Assembly: GCF_033118175.1 (NCBI RefSeq)
Contig: NC_083698.1
Span: forward strand, 48,711,501-48,775,500
Origin: Dama dama
Lineage: Eukaryota > Chordata > Mammalia > Artiodactyla > Cervidae
Direction: 5' to 3'
Length of the DNA: 64,000 bases
Part shown: positions 1 to 11,670 of the stretch, one piece after another
Layout of the letters: each line of letters starts with the position of its first letter
Position numbering within the stretch: position 1 is the stretch's first letter
Notes under the pieces: model-generated
The model's database searches: none
The model's input: the letters and a program-made list of their open reading frames with translations, nothing else
Told to the model about the DNA's origin: nothing
Made by a program: the position numbers and the translations under genes

Positions 1-801
1 TCATAGGCCCACTCAGGTAGAGGGCAGACATTAGCTTCTCAACTGTAAGTTAAATCTACTAAGAGACTAAGATTATCACTGGAGTCATAGTTTATCAGTG
101 ACAGAACTGGGACCAGAATCTAGATTTCTATGTTTGGTCAATAATGAACCACAAATATAAACCATGGCTGGCATGACTTAGTTTAAGTTCCCCAGTTCTT
201 ACTTGAGAATTATTTTTTGTCTTTTAATTAGCCCTGATCTCCATTGATGCCATAGGAGCCAAGGGAAGAAGAGTTTTAGGAAATGGGATGAGCTGAGAGG
301 GATCAAGTAGGCAAGGACTAAAAAGAAACCAATAGGTGTAGCAGTTAGGACATCTTCAGTAGGAGGGATTGGGCGTAAGCCAGAGCTCAGTGAGTTGTTA
401 AATAAGTGAGAAGCAAAGAAGTGAAATCAGAGAATATCAATCATTGTTTTTTATCCATGTGTTCAAGGCAAATTTTAATCAACCAAAAACTGTTCAGTTC
501 CAGGTGGTAAATCTGCACAGAGCCCATGCTCTGAACCACTTTCCTATTCTCTTGAAGAAATGAGAATAGGGAAAGGAAATTAGTAAATGAATTGTAGATA
601 TACTTTGGAAATTGTTCATCCCTCATCTCATTTTTAGATGAAGGAATACAAAACTACCTGTTAAGAACAAGAGATTTGGGAATAAGTTACAGAAGTTTAA
701 GAATGTGATAAATATTTAGAATGTTTTGAGTGATAAAAGAAGTCAGCTAGTTACGATTTCTGATGTGTGCAGGGTTTTCCTCACTTTTCCTTTCATTATA
801 G
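1..801 (+). other. 3' part of an ASZ1 intron
   Basis: Non-coding sequence ending in the acceptor AG at 800-801. The stretch at about 80-150 resembles the distal part of a MIR SINE (a 'gacagaactgggaccag'-like string) but is too worn for a firm call. No exon is seen here. The acceptor is preceded by a good pyrimidine tract (about 776-796). Confidence 0.75.
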
Positions 802-913
802 ATAAGCAAACTGTTTTGATTACTGCATGTTCTGCTCGTGGCTCAGAGGAAAAGATCTTGAAGTGTGTAGAGCTACTACTTTCAAGAAATGCTGATCCAA
901 ATGTCGCTTGTAG
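802..913 (+). CDS. ASZ1: ASZ1 coding exon: ankyrin repeat 3 (about residues 110-147)
   Basis: Acceptor AG 800-801, donor GTAAGA from 914. The 112-nt exon starts with two bases completing a split Asp codon and ends with AG of a split Arg codon. The translation contains [20 protein letters not shown], followed by [11 protein letters not shown], an ankyrin helix-turn-helix with the extended Ser-Glu-Glu insert known from GASZ. It is the first exon in the window, so the preceding exon must end in phase 1. By the human 13-exon structure it would be exon 4, which is an inference from the count of residues. The next exon is 38.5 kb away. Confidence 0.95.
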
Positions 914-1536
914 GTAAGAATCTTACCGTTTGTTCAAAAATGATGAAGATATACTTTTCTTTGATTATCAGTCTTTTCTTTGTTAAACATTTGACAGCAT
1001 GATTTTTTAAAAATCATAACCAATGTGTGTTTACTTGGCCATGTAACTGATGAATAAAAATAGGTCATAAGGTCATGATTCCAATTGTATAAGAATATCA
1101 AAGGACAGGTATATCATCAAAAGTAGTCTTTTATATTTTAATTTTAAAAGAATGTCCTAAGAAGTTGATGAGAGAGGAAGAAAGACAATTATTAACTGTA
1201 TCACTTTCCTTTGACTTACACACTCAAAAGAATATGATAATTGAGCTATAATAGTAAAGCCTCTTAGCATTCTCTTTATAAACACTTATCAATAGAAGTC
1301 TGTTTCGGTGTGTAAAGTAGCATGGAAGCCCTTCTGTATTCTGTGGATATAATGAAAATGACAGTCTGTATATAATATGAAAAAAAGAAAAAGAGAATTT
1401 TACCTGTATTACAGACAGGAAGATAATTCTAGATCTTAAAATGGAAGTGATTCACTAGTCAGATGTACCACTTGGTTCTGGTTGCACTAAAGGTGAAGAG
1501 AAGAATGAAAATTAAGAGGAAGCTGTGGAGTTCCCT
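914..1536 (+). other. Intron sequence without a recognised element
   Basis: Start of the 38.5-kb ASZ1 intron. AT-rich single-copy-looking sequence; no ORF, repeat or RNA gene recognised. Confidence 0.5.
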
Positions 1537-4500
1537 TTGTTGTTCAGTCGCTCAGTCCTGCTGGTTTCCAGCCCCATGAATTGCAGCACGCCAGGCTTCC
1601 CTATCTTTCACCATCTCCTGGAGTTTGCTCAAACTCATATCCATTGAGCCAGTGATGCCATCCAAGCATCTTATCCTCTGTTGCCCCCTTCTCCTCCTGC
1701 CTTCAATCATTCCCAGTGTCAGAGTCAGCTCTGTGCATCAGGTGGCCAAAGTATTGGAGCTTCAGCTTCAGCCTCAGTCCTTCCAATGAATATTCAGGGT
1801 TGATTTCCTTTAGGATTTACTGGTTTTATCTCCTTGCAGTTCAAGGGACTCTCAAGAGTCTTCCCCAGCACCACAGTTCGAAGGCATCAATTCTTCAGTG
1901 CTCAGCCTTCTTTATTGTCCAGCTTTCACATCCATACATGACTACTAGAAAAACCATAGCTTTGACTATATGGACCTTTGTCAGGAAGTAATGTCTCTGC
2001 TTTTTATTATGCTATGTAGGTTTGTCATTGCTTTTCTTCCAAGGAGCTAGCAAGTTTTTAATTTCATGAGTAGTCACCGTTAACAGTGATTTTGGAGCCC
2101 AAGAAAATAAAGTCTGTCACTGTTTTCATTGTTTCCCCATCTATTTGCCATGAAATGATGGGTCCAAATACCATGATTTGAATTCAGTTTTCTGAATGTT
2201 GAGTTTTAAGCCAGCTTTTTCAGTCTCCTCTTTCACCTTCATCAAGAGGCTCTTTAGTTCCTCTTCGCTTTCTGCCATAAGGGTGGTGTCATCTGCATAG
2301 CTGAGGTTATTGATATTTCTCCTGGCATTCTTGATTCTAGCTAGTGCTTCATCTGGCCCAGCATTTCACATATGTACTCTGCATGTAAGTTAAATAAGCA
2401 GGGTGACAATATATAGCCTTGATGTACTCCTTTCCCAATTTGGAACCAGTCTGTTGTTCCATGTCCAGTTCTAACTGTTGCTTCTTGACCTGCATACAGA
2501 CTTCTCAGGAGGCAGGTCTGGTATTCTCACCTCTTTAAGAATCCTCTACAGTTTGTTGTGATTTGCACAGTCAAAGGCTTTAGCATATTCAGTGAAGCAG
2601 AAGTAGATGTTTTTCTGGAATTCTCTAGCTTTTCCTATGATCCAGCAGATGTTTGCAATTTGGTATCTGATTCTTCTGCCTTTTCTAAATCCAGCTTGTA
2701 TATTGGGAAGTTCTTCATTCACATACTGTTGAAGCCTAGCTTGAAGGATATTGAGTATTACTTTGCTAGCATGTGAAATGAGCTTAGTTGTACAGTAGTT
2801 TGAACATTCTTTGTTATTGCGCTTCTTTGGGACTGGAATGAAAACTGACCTTTTCCAGTCCTGTGGCCATGGCAGAGTTTTCCAAATTTGCTGGCATATT
2901 GAATGCAGCTCTTTCACAGCAGCATCTTTTAGAATTTGAAATAGCTCAGCTGGAATTCCATCACCTCCACTCACTTTGTTCATAGTGCTGTTTTCTAAGG
3001 CCCACATGACTTCACACTCCAGGATGTCTGGCTCTAGGTGAGTGATAACCATTCTACCATTGTGGTTATCCAGGTCATTAAGATCTTTTTTGTATAGTTC
3101 TGTCTATTCTTGTCACCTCTTCTTAATATCTTCTGCTTCTGATAGGTCCTTAGCATTTCTGTCCTTTATTCTGCCCATCTTTACATGAAATATTCCTTTT
3201 GTATATCTAATTTTCTTGAAGAGATCTCTAGTCTTTCCCATTCTATTGTTTTCCTTTATTTCTTTGCATTGTTCACTTAAAAGGATTTCTTATCTCTCCT
3301 TGCTATTGTCCGGAACTCTGCATTCAGATTGGTATGTCTTTCCTTTTCTCCTTTGCTTTTTGCTTCTCTTCTTTTCTCAGCTATTTTTAAGGCCTCCTCA
3401 AACAACCATTTTGTCTTTTTGTATTTATTTCTCTTGGGGATGGTTTTGATCACTGCCTCCTGTACAGTGTTACAAACCTCTGTCCATAGTTGGTCTGGCA
3501 CTCTTGTCTATCATATCTGATCCCTTGAATCTGTTTGTCACTTCCACTGTATAATCACTGATTTGATTTAGGTCATACCTGAATGACCTTGTGGTTTTCC
3601 CTACTTTCTTCAATTTAAGTCTGAATTGTGCAATAAGAAGTTCATGATCTGAGCCACAGTCAGCTCCCAGTCTTGTTTTTGCTGACTATATAGAGCTTCT
3701 TCCATCTTTGGCTACAAAGAATATAATCAGTCTGATTTCAGTATTGACAACTGGTGATGTCCACATGTACAGTTGTCTCTTGTGATGTTGGAAGAGGGTG
3801 TTTGCTATGACCAGGGGGTTCTCTTGCTAAAACTTTGTTAGGCATTTCCCTGCTTCATTTTGTACTCCAAGGCCAAACTTGCCTTGTTTCTCTAGGTATC
3901 TCTTGACATCCTGCTTTTGCATTCCAGATGATGAAAAGGACATCTTCTGTTTTGGGTTTTTTTTTTTTTTGGTATTAATTCTAGAAGGTCCTGTAAGTCT
4001 TCATAGGACCATTCAACTTTAGCTCTTTCAGCATTAGTGGTTGCGGCATAGACTTGAATTACTGTAATGTTGAATGGTTTGCCTTGGAATGAGCCAAGAT
4101 CATTCTGTTGTTTTTGAGCTTACACCCATGTACTGCGTGTCGAACTCTTGTTGACTGCGAGGGCTACTCCATTTCTTCTCAGGGATTCTTGCCCACAGTA
4201 GTGGATATAATGATCATCTGAATTAAATTTGCCCATTCTAGTCCATTTTAGTTTACTGACTCCTAAAAGGTCGATGTTCACTCTTGCCATCTCCTGTTTG
4301 ACCACTTCCAATTTATCTTGATTCATGGACCTAACGGGAGAAGGCAATGGCACCCCACTCCAGTACTCTTTTGCCTGGAAAATCCCATGGATGGAGGAGC
4401 CTGGTAGGCTGCAGTCCATGGGGTCGCTAAGAGTCAGACATGACTGAGCAACTTCACTTTCACTTTTCCTTTCATGCCTTGGAGAAGGAAATGGCAACCC

Positions 4501-6025
4501 ACCCCAGTGTTCTTGCCTGGAGACTCCCAGGGACAGGGGAGCCTGGTGGGCTGCCGTCTGTGGGGTTGCATAGAGTCGGGCACGACTGAAGCGACTTAGC
4601 AGCAGCAGCAGCAGCATGGACCTAACATTCCAGGTTCCCATGTAGTGTTCTTTACAGCATCAGACTTGACTTTCACCATCAGACACATCCACAGCTGGGC
4701 GTTGTTTCCACTTTGGCTCAGCCTCTTCCTTCCTTCTGGAGCTTTCTCTGCTCGTCTCCAGTGGCATCTTAGACACCTTCCAACCTGGGGAGCCCACCTT
4801 TCAATGTCATATCTCTTTGCCTTTTCATAGTGTTCGTGGGGTTCTCAAGGCAAGAAGGCTACAGTGGTTTGTCACTGCCTTCTCCAGTGGACATTTTGTC
4901 AGAAATCTCCACCGTGACCAATCCGTCTTGTGTGGCCCTAAACAGCATGGCTCATAGTTTCATTGAGTTGGGCAAGGTTGTGGTTCATGTGATCATTTGG
5001 TTAGATTTCTGTGATTGTGGTTTTCATTCTGTCTGCCCTCTGATGGATGAGGATAAGAGGCTTCTGCAGGCTTCCTAGTGGGGGGCACTGGCTGTGGGAA
5101 AAACTGGATCTTGTTCTGGTAGGCAGAGCCATGCTCAGTAACTCTTTAATCCAATGTTCTGCTAATGGGTGTAGGGCTGTATTCCCTCCCTGTAGTTGAG
5201 GCCAAACCATGGTAGGGGTAATGGCAATAATGGCGATAATGGCAACCTCCTTCAAGAGGACTTTTGCCAGCACACCGGGCCTCCTAGGACTATTGTAGTC
5301 AGTATCCTGACCCTGTGGTAGGCCACCGTCAACCCACGCCTCTGCCAGAGACTCCCAAGCACACACAGACAAGTCTGGCTCAGTCTTCTTGGGTCACTGC
5401 TCCTTTCTCCTGAGTCTTGCTGTGCACAAGATTTTGTTTGTGCCCCCCAAGAGTCTGTTTCCCCAGTCTTTTGTAAGTTCTGTAATCAAATCCTGCTGAC
5501 CTTCAAAGTAAGATTCCCTGGGGATACTCAGTCCTTTTGATGGATCCCCAGGTTGGGAAGTCTGTTGTTGGGCCTAGAACTTTTGCAGCAGTGTGAGAAC
5601 TTTGTTCTCCAGTTTGTGAGTTGCCTGCTCGGCAGCTCTATAGTGGGGTTAATGGTGATTTCCTCCAAGAGGCTATACACCATGCCTCCCAGGACTGCTG
5701 TTGCCAGAGCCTCTGTCCCCGCGGCAGGCCACTGCTGATTCACGCCTCCACAGAAGACCCTCAAACACTCAAAGGTAGGTTTGGCTCAGTCTCTTGTGGG
5801 GGTCACCACTCCTTTTCCTCTGCCCTGGTGCACACAAGGTTTTGCTTGTGCCCTCCAAGGGTCTCTGGCGGGTATGAGGTTTGATTTTATCCCTCTGGCC
5901 ATCTTGTTGTGGCTTCTCCTTTGCCCTTGGTTGGGGTATCTTTTTTTTTGGTGGGTTCCAACATTTGCCTGTCTATGGTTGTTCAGCTAGTTGCAATTTT
6001 GGTGTTCTTGCAGAAAATGAGCACT
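1537..6025 (-). mobile_element. BovB LINE, nearly full length, antisense, degraded
   Basis: The 3' end of the element is at 1537 (the family's 'gttcagtcgctcagtc' terminus read in reverse) and its 5' region reaches about 6025. RTE-type reverse transcriptase fragments are encoded on the minus strand at 2546-3052 (contains the FRKGR and AKAFD motifs) and 3277-3501. Endonuclease-region fragments lie at 4120-4330 and 4620-4641 (MGTWNVRSM). The 5' part at 5170-5990 repeats a GC-richer unit ('gcctctgccagag' and 'agcctctgtccc' blocks). Stops and frameshifts interrupt both ORF regions, so it cannot move. It is interrupted by a BOV-A2 SINE at 4336-4614. Confidence 0.88.
4336..4614 (+). mobile_element. 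BOV-A2 SINE nested in BovB, with 12-bp target duplication
   Basis: Dimeric SINE: two related monomers, each opening with 'ggagaaggcaatggca' or 'ggagaaggaaatggca', ending in (AGC)n at about 4598-4614. Flanked by perfect 12-bp duplications CATGGACCTAAC at 4324-4335 and 4615-4626. The host BovB reads through after removal, so the SINE is younger than the BovB. It adds a false amino-acid stretch to the BovB reading frame at 4120-4641. Confidence 0.93.
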
Positions 6026-6079
6026 CATATATTGATGTTATTTTAATCTTAGCCATTTGCCAAATTGCTTTCTTTCACC

Positions 6080-6965
6080 TACTTTCTGTCATTTTGCCTT
6101 AAACTTAATTATAGAGGTCTTGCTGAATGTACTGAGGAAATTCTTTAATAGTTTAAAGTTTTTTTATTGTGTATAATTAACATAAATGTGAGAAAAATTC
6201 AGATTTTCAGTGTGCAGTTGAATCAGTTCTGAAAAATGTGTGTTCATATAACTCACATCTCAACACAGAATATTTTTGTCATCCCAGAAAGTTCCCTCAT
6301 GCCCCTCCCCAGTGCTGTAGAACTTACTTCTATCACTATAAACTATTTTTTGCTATTCTGAAATGTTACATCAATGTAATTATACAGAATTTTTTCACTC
6401 AGGATAATATTTTAAAGATTCATCCAAGTTGTATGTGTCAAAAATTTGTTACTTTTTATTGCTGAGTAGTATTCCATTGTATAGAGATTCTGTATTAATA
6501 AGAGTATGACAAAGTCTTCGTGGCCTAACAAAATGTCTGACCCAATCAGGAAGAAAGTTGATTCGCTTGGAAATTGAAAGAAAATACTGAATAGTGTATT
6601 TAAAAGATTGTGAAACTGTTAGAATGCTTCAATAGGCAGAATTGACAGCATATTATGGCTTGCTCTGTGCTAAGGCAGCATGAGTGCTGACAATGTAATT
6701 CATGATTCTGTATCCCTAGCAGCTCTTGGTATTTGGCCCAAGTACCTGTAACCATCCCTTAGCTTCTCTTCCACAGTGTTCTTCATGTCACTCCTTTCTT
6801 GAACTTGCTCCAGATTCCTGTGTCTTTTCCTCTAAAGTTTCCATAAAGTTATTAAGTCCTACTTGTCCCCCTCCTTTTTTTAAGTTAAAAATTGTGGTAA
6901 AACATTTATAATATGAAATTTGCTGTTTTAACCATTTTTTATGTGTACCAGTTAGTGTTTTCTTA
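6080..6965 (-). mobile_element. Ancient L1 fragments, antisense
   Basis: Segments at about 6130-6480 and 6885-6965 match the usual antisense look of old L1 3' sequence, e.g. 'gagtagtattccattgt' at about 6463-6480 and 'gctgttttaaccatttttt' at about 6922-6940. The spacer 6490-6880 is not recognised. No intact ORF. Confidence 0.6.
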
Positions 6966-6969
6966 AAAC

Positions 6970-8383
6970 ATTTGCCCGAGGCATCCGACACTTGGGAGTC
7001 TTTTTGAGCAATGCCTGCTTTTCTGACTTGAGTTCTGAGTTAAGCTAAACAGAGATGAGCGTTTTGTCAGTTCTTCAGATAGCTATGACTGTCTGCTTCT
7101 TTGTTCTGCTGAATGCATATACGTATTGGTGTTTGTTGTTTGATTTGGGTATGTGTGCTGCACATCAATATCACTAATTGCTCTTATATAATTTTCAACA
7201 TTTATTTTACTTCCTTAGCCATTCTGGTTCATTATTATGGTAAACACTTAATAATATTCAAATTTATTAGATAAATATTATTTAAAAGAGCAAGTTTTAT
7301 CTGCTTTGAAGTTTTATATTCTTCCCAAACTTTGTGTGTAGACTTTCAAATCTGCTAATACATGTATTTCGGCAAAATTTTCATAGTTTCTTTTAATGTT
7401 TCTCTGTTTCATCTTGAAAATGGCTAATGAAGAAAACATCAATTTAATGTGGTAGATATCTGTCATTAAGGCATCTCTATATGCCATTTCAAGCATTATT
7501 ATGAAAAGCTTCTAAATTTGGGGATGGTGCCGCAGTTCTGAAGAAGTCTCATTCATTGTCACTTTAGGTATTACCTGTGCCCTGTTCTTTTCTCTTTTGG
7601 GGTCTGTGACTATATGTATATCTGTTAGACCTTTCTCACTGTAACCTCAATGCCTGTCTTTATTTTCCATCATCTTGTTTCACCGTGCAACATTCTGGAT
7701 AATAGCATCTAATCTGCCTTCTAGCTTACTGAGTCTCATTTCACTTCCTTCTAATTTATTGTTAAACTCCTCAATTTGGTTCATAATTTCAGTTAGTTTT
7801 TTATTTCTAGAAATTCTGTTTGGTTATTTTTAAAATTGACAGCATTATAAGGAAGTTATAAAGTATTATAAAGATTTTATAACTTCTTGTTCACTGAAAA
7901 AATCAAGCTCCAAATCTTTAATATGGTAAACATATAGTGTAGATGTAACAGTTATGGTATCTGAGGTTTTTGTGGGTTTGTCTCTGTTTACAATAGTTTC
8001 TTATGCTTCTCACTCATGACTAGGTGCTAGTCATTACATTTTAAAACTTGTTGGAATAATATGAGGCCTAGGATGATCCATCAGAGAGGATTTTGTATAT
8101 TTCTAAAGGTGTCTGGGGCACTTATCAACCCAGGACTCATGTAATCTAAGTTCAGGAGTTGAAGCTCCCTGGAGTATTTTGGTGATGTAAGTTAAACCTA
8201 AACCTAAACACCATGTTTATTTCTGGTTCACCCTTACCCTAAATATACTTAGAGGCCCAGCAAAATGTGTCTTTATTATAATTTAGTAAATTTCCTATTT
8301 TGTTTAGGCCCAGTGCTTTGAATTGTGTTCATCGTGAAGTTTGAAGCTGCCGAAGCCGCAGCTTAATTTCCCATTGGGTTCTT
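6970..8383. other. Intron; includes a probable old antisense L1 piece at 7500-7850
   Basis: 7500-7850 has the wording of old L1 in reverse ('ctcctcaatttggttcataa', 'tctagaaattctgtttgg'). The remainder (6970-7500, 7850-8383) is AT-rich with nothing recognised. Confidence 0.45.
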
Positions 8384-10003
8384 CAGTTCAGTTCAGTTGA
8401 GTGGCTCAGTCATGTCTGACTCTTTGCAGCCCCATGGACTGCAGCACACCAGGCCTCCCTGTCCATTACCAACTCCCAGAGTTTACTCAAACTCATGTCC
8501 GTTGAATCAGTGATGCCATCCAACCATCTCATCCTCTGTCGTCCCCTTCTCCTTCTGCCTCCAGTCTTTCCCAGCATCAGGGTCTTTTCAAATGGTCAGC
8601 TTTTCGCATCAGGTAGCCAAAGTATTGGACTTTCAGCTTCAACATCAGTCCTTCCAATGAATATTCAGGACTAATTTCCTTTAGAATGGACTGGTTGGAT
8701 CTTCTTGCAGTCCAAGGGACTCTCAAGAGCCTTCTCCAACACCACAGTTCAAAAGCATCAATTCTTTGGTGCTCAGCGTTCAGTCACATCCATTCATGAC
8801 TACTGGAAAAACCATAGCTTCGACTAGACAGACTTGTTGGCAAAGTAATGTCTCGCTTTTTAATATTATGTCTAGGTTGGTCATAACATTCCTTCCAAGG
8901 AGTAAGCATCTTTTAATTTCATGGCTGCAGTCACCATCTGCAATGATTTTGGAGCCAAAAAAAAATAAAGTCTGCCACTGTTTCCACTGTTTACCCATCT
9001 ATTTGCCATGAAGTGATGGGACCAGATGCCATGATCTTAGTTTTCTGAATGTTGAGCTTTAAGTCAACTTTTTCACTCTCCTCTTTCACTTTCATCAAGA
9101 GGCTCTTTAGTTTTTCTTCACTTTCTGCCATAAGGGTGGTGTCATCTGCATATCTGAGGTTATTGATATTTCTCCAGGCATTCTGCATTCCAGCTGGTGC
9201 TTCATCCAGCCCAGCATTTCTCATGATGTACTCTGCATATTAGGTAAATAAGCAGGGTGACAATACACAGCCTTGACATATTCCTTTCCCAATTTGGAAC
9301 CAGTCTGTTGTTCTACGTCCGGTTCAAATTTTTGCTTCCTGACCTGCATACAAATTTCGTAGGAGGCAGGTAAGGTGGTCTGGTATTCCCTTCTTTAGAA
9401 GAATTTTCCATAGTTTGTGGTGATCCACACAGTCAAAGGCTTTGGCATAGTCAATAAAGCAGAAATAGATGTTTTTCTGGAGCTCTTGCTTTTTTGATGA
9501 TCCAGCGGATGTTGGCAATTTGATCTCTGATTCCTCTGCCTTTTCTAAAACTAGCTTGAACATGGAAGTTCACGGTTCGTGTATTGTTGAAGCCTGGTTT
9601 GGAGAATTTTGAGCATTACTTTACTAGCATGTGAGAGGAATGCAATTGTGCAGTAGTTTGAGCATTCTTTGGCATTTGCTTTCTTTGGGATTGGAATGAA
9701 ACTTGACCTTTTCCGGTCCTGTGGCCTTTGCTGAGTTTTCCAAATTTGCTGGCATATTGAGTGTAGCACTTTCACAGCATCATCTTTTAGGATTTGAAAT
9801 TGCTCAACTGGAATTCCATCACCTCCACTAGCTTTGTTTGTAGTGATGCATCCTAAGGCCCACTTGACTTCACATTCGAGGATGTCTGGCTCTAGGTGAG
9901 TGATCACACCATTGTGATTATCTTTGTCTTGAAGATCTTTTTGTATAGTTCTTCTGTGTATTCTTGCCATCTCTTCTTAACATCTTCTGCTTCTGTTCAG
10001 TTC

Positions 10004-10204
10004 AGTTCAATTGCTCAGTCGTGTCCGACTCTGCGACCCCATGAATCGCAGCACACCAGGCCTCCCTGTCCATCATTAACTCCCAGAGTTTACTCAAACC
10101 CATGTCCATCGAGTCGGTGATGCCATCCAACCATCTCATCGTCTGTCGTCCCCTTCTCCTCCTGCCCCCAATCCCTCCAAGCAACAGGATCTTTTCCAAT
10201 GAGT
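10004..10204 (-). mobile_element. Short BovB 3'-end copy nested in BovB
   Basis: About 200 bp of BovB 3' terminus ('ttcagttcagttcaattgct' onward) in the same antisense orientation, breaking the host between 'cttctgcttctg' and 'ttaggtccatg'. Target duplication is unclear (at most a few bases), so the boundary is approximate. Confidence 0.75.
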
Positions 10205-10268
10205 TAGGTCCATGCTATTTCTGTCCTTTGTTCTGTCCTTTTTGGTCCTTTGTGTGAAATGTTCCCTT

Positions 10269-11045
10269 CAGTTCGGTTCACTAGTTCAGTCGTGTCAACT
10301 CTTTCTGACCCCATGGACCGCAGCACGCCAGGCCTCCCTGTCCATCACCAGCTCCCGGAGCTTACCCAAACTCATGTCCATTGAGTCGGTGATGCCATCC
10401 AACCATCTCATCCCGTCGTCCCCTTCTCCTCCCACCTTCAGTCTTTACCAGCATCAGGGTCTTCTCCAGTGAGTCAGCTCTTTGCATCAGGTGGCCAAAG
10501 TATTGGAGTTTCAGCTTCAACACCAGTCCTTCCAATGAACACCCAGAACTGATCTCCTTTAGGATGGACTGGTTTGATCTCCTTGCAGTCCAGGGGACTC
10601 TCAAGAGTCTCCTCCAACACCACAGTTCAAAAGCATCAATTCTTTGGTGCTCAGCTTTCTTTATAGTCCAACTCTCACATCCATACATGACTACTGGAAA
10701 AACCATAGCTTTGACTAGACGGACCTTTGTTGTTAAAGTAATGTCTCTGCTTTTTAATATGCTATCTAGTTTGGTCATAACTTTCCTTCCAAGGAGCAAG
10801 CGTCTTTTAATGTCATGGCTGCAGTCACCATCTGCAGTGATTTTGGAGCCCAAAAAAAACAAAGTCAGCCACTGTTTCCACTGTTTCCCCATCTATTTGC
10901 CATGAAGTGATGGGACCAGATGCCATGATCTTAGTTTTCTGAATGTTGAGCTTTAAGTCAACTTTTTCACTCTCCTCTTTCACTTTCATCAAGAGCCTCT
11001 TTAGTTCTTCTTCATTTTCTGCCGTAAGGATGGTGTCATCTGCAT
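10269..11045 (-). mobile_element. 5'-truncated BovB nested in BovB, 10-bp target duplication
   Basis: A second BovB 3' end begins at 10269 and runs to the reverse transcriptase region ('tggtgtcatctgcat'), where it stops abruptly. The 10-bp sequence ATGTTCCCTT occurs on both sides (10259-10268 and 11046-11055), and the host then continues with 'ggtatctctaattttcttg'. This identifies a separate insertion, not an internal rearrangement. Confidence 0.88.
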
Positions 11046-11670
11046 ATGTTCCCTTGGTATCTCTAATTTTCTTGAAGAGATCTCTAGTCTTTCCCATTGT
11101 ATTGTTTTCCTCTATTTCTTTGCATTGATCACTGACGAAGTCTTTCTTGTCTCTCCTTGCTATTCTTTGGAACTCTGCATTCAAATGGGTATATCTTTCC
11201 TTTTCTCCTTTGCTTTTCATTTCTCTTCTTTTCACAGCTATTTGTAAGGCCTCCTCACACAGCCATTTTGCTTTTTTGCATTTTTTTCTTAGGAATGGTC
11301 TTGATTCCTGTCTCCTGTACAATGTCACGAACCTCTGTCCATAGTTCTTCAGGCACTCTGTCTGTCAGATCTAATCCTTTGAATCTATTTCTCACTTCCA
11401 CTGTATAATTGTAAAGGATTTGATTTAGGTCATACCTGAATGGTCTAGTGGTTTTCCCTACTTTCATCAACTTAAGTCTGAATTTGGCAATAAGGAGTTC
11501 ATGATCTGAGCCGCAGTCAGCTCCCGGTCTTGTTTTTGCTGACTGTATAGAGCTTCTCCATCTTTGGCTGCAAAAAATATAATCAGTCTGATTTTGATGT
11601 TGACCGTCTAGTGATGTCCATGTGTAGAGTCTTCTCTGTGTTGTTGGAAGAAGGTGTTTGCTATGACCAG

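Larger units (their letters stand above)
8384..11670 (-). mobile_element. BovB LINE, antisense, 5'-truncated, with two nested BovB insertions
   Basis: Host element pieces: 8384-10003, 10205-10268 and 11047-11670. It starts with the BovB 3' terminus ('ttcagttcagttgagtggct') and stops at about 11670 in the endonuclease region ('ggtgtttgctatgaccagt'), so the 5' end is missing. Reverse transcriptase fragments on the minus strand lie at 8991-9224 (LRYADDT active site), 9324-9563 and 9551-9970. The host text resumes correctly after each insertion. Confidence 0.87.

Noticed and set aside
726..917. Start of translation at the ATG at 726
   Set aside because: The ATG is in the intron; the acceptor AG at 800-801 and continuity with the upstream ankyrin repeats show that coding begins at 802 within this exon.
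2546..3052. 168-codon minus-strand frame as a host gene
   Set aside because: It is BovB reverse transcriptase; the surrounding sequence continues the BovB on both sides.
4120..4641. 173-codon minus-strand frame as a novel protein
   Set aside because: It is a chance fusion of BovB endonuclease sequence with a reversed BOV-A2 SINE.
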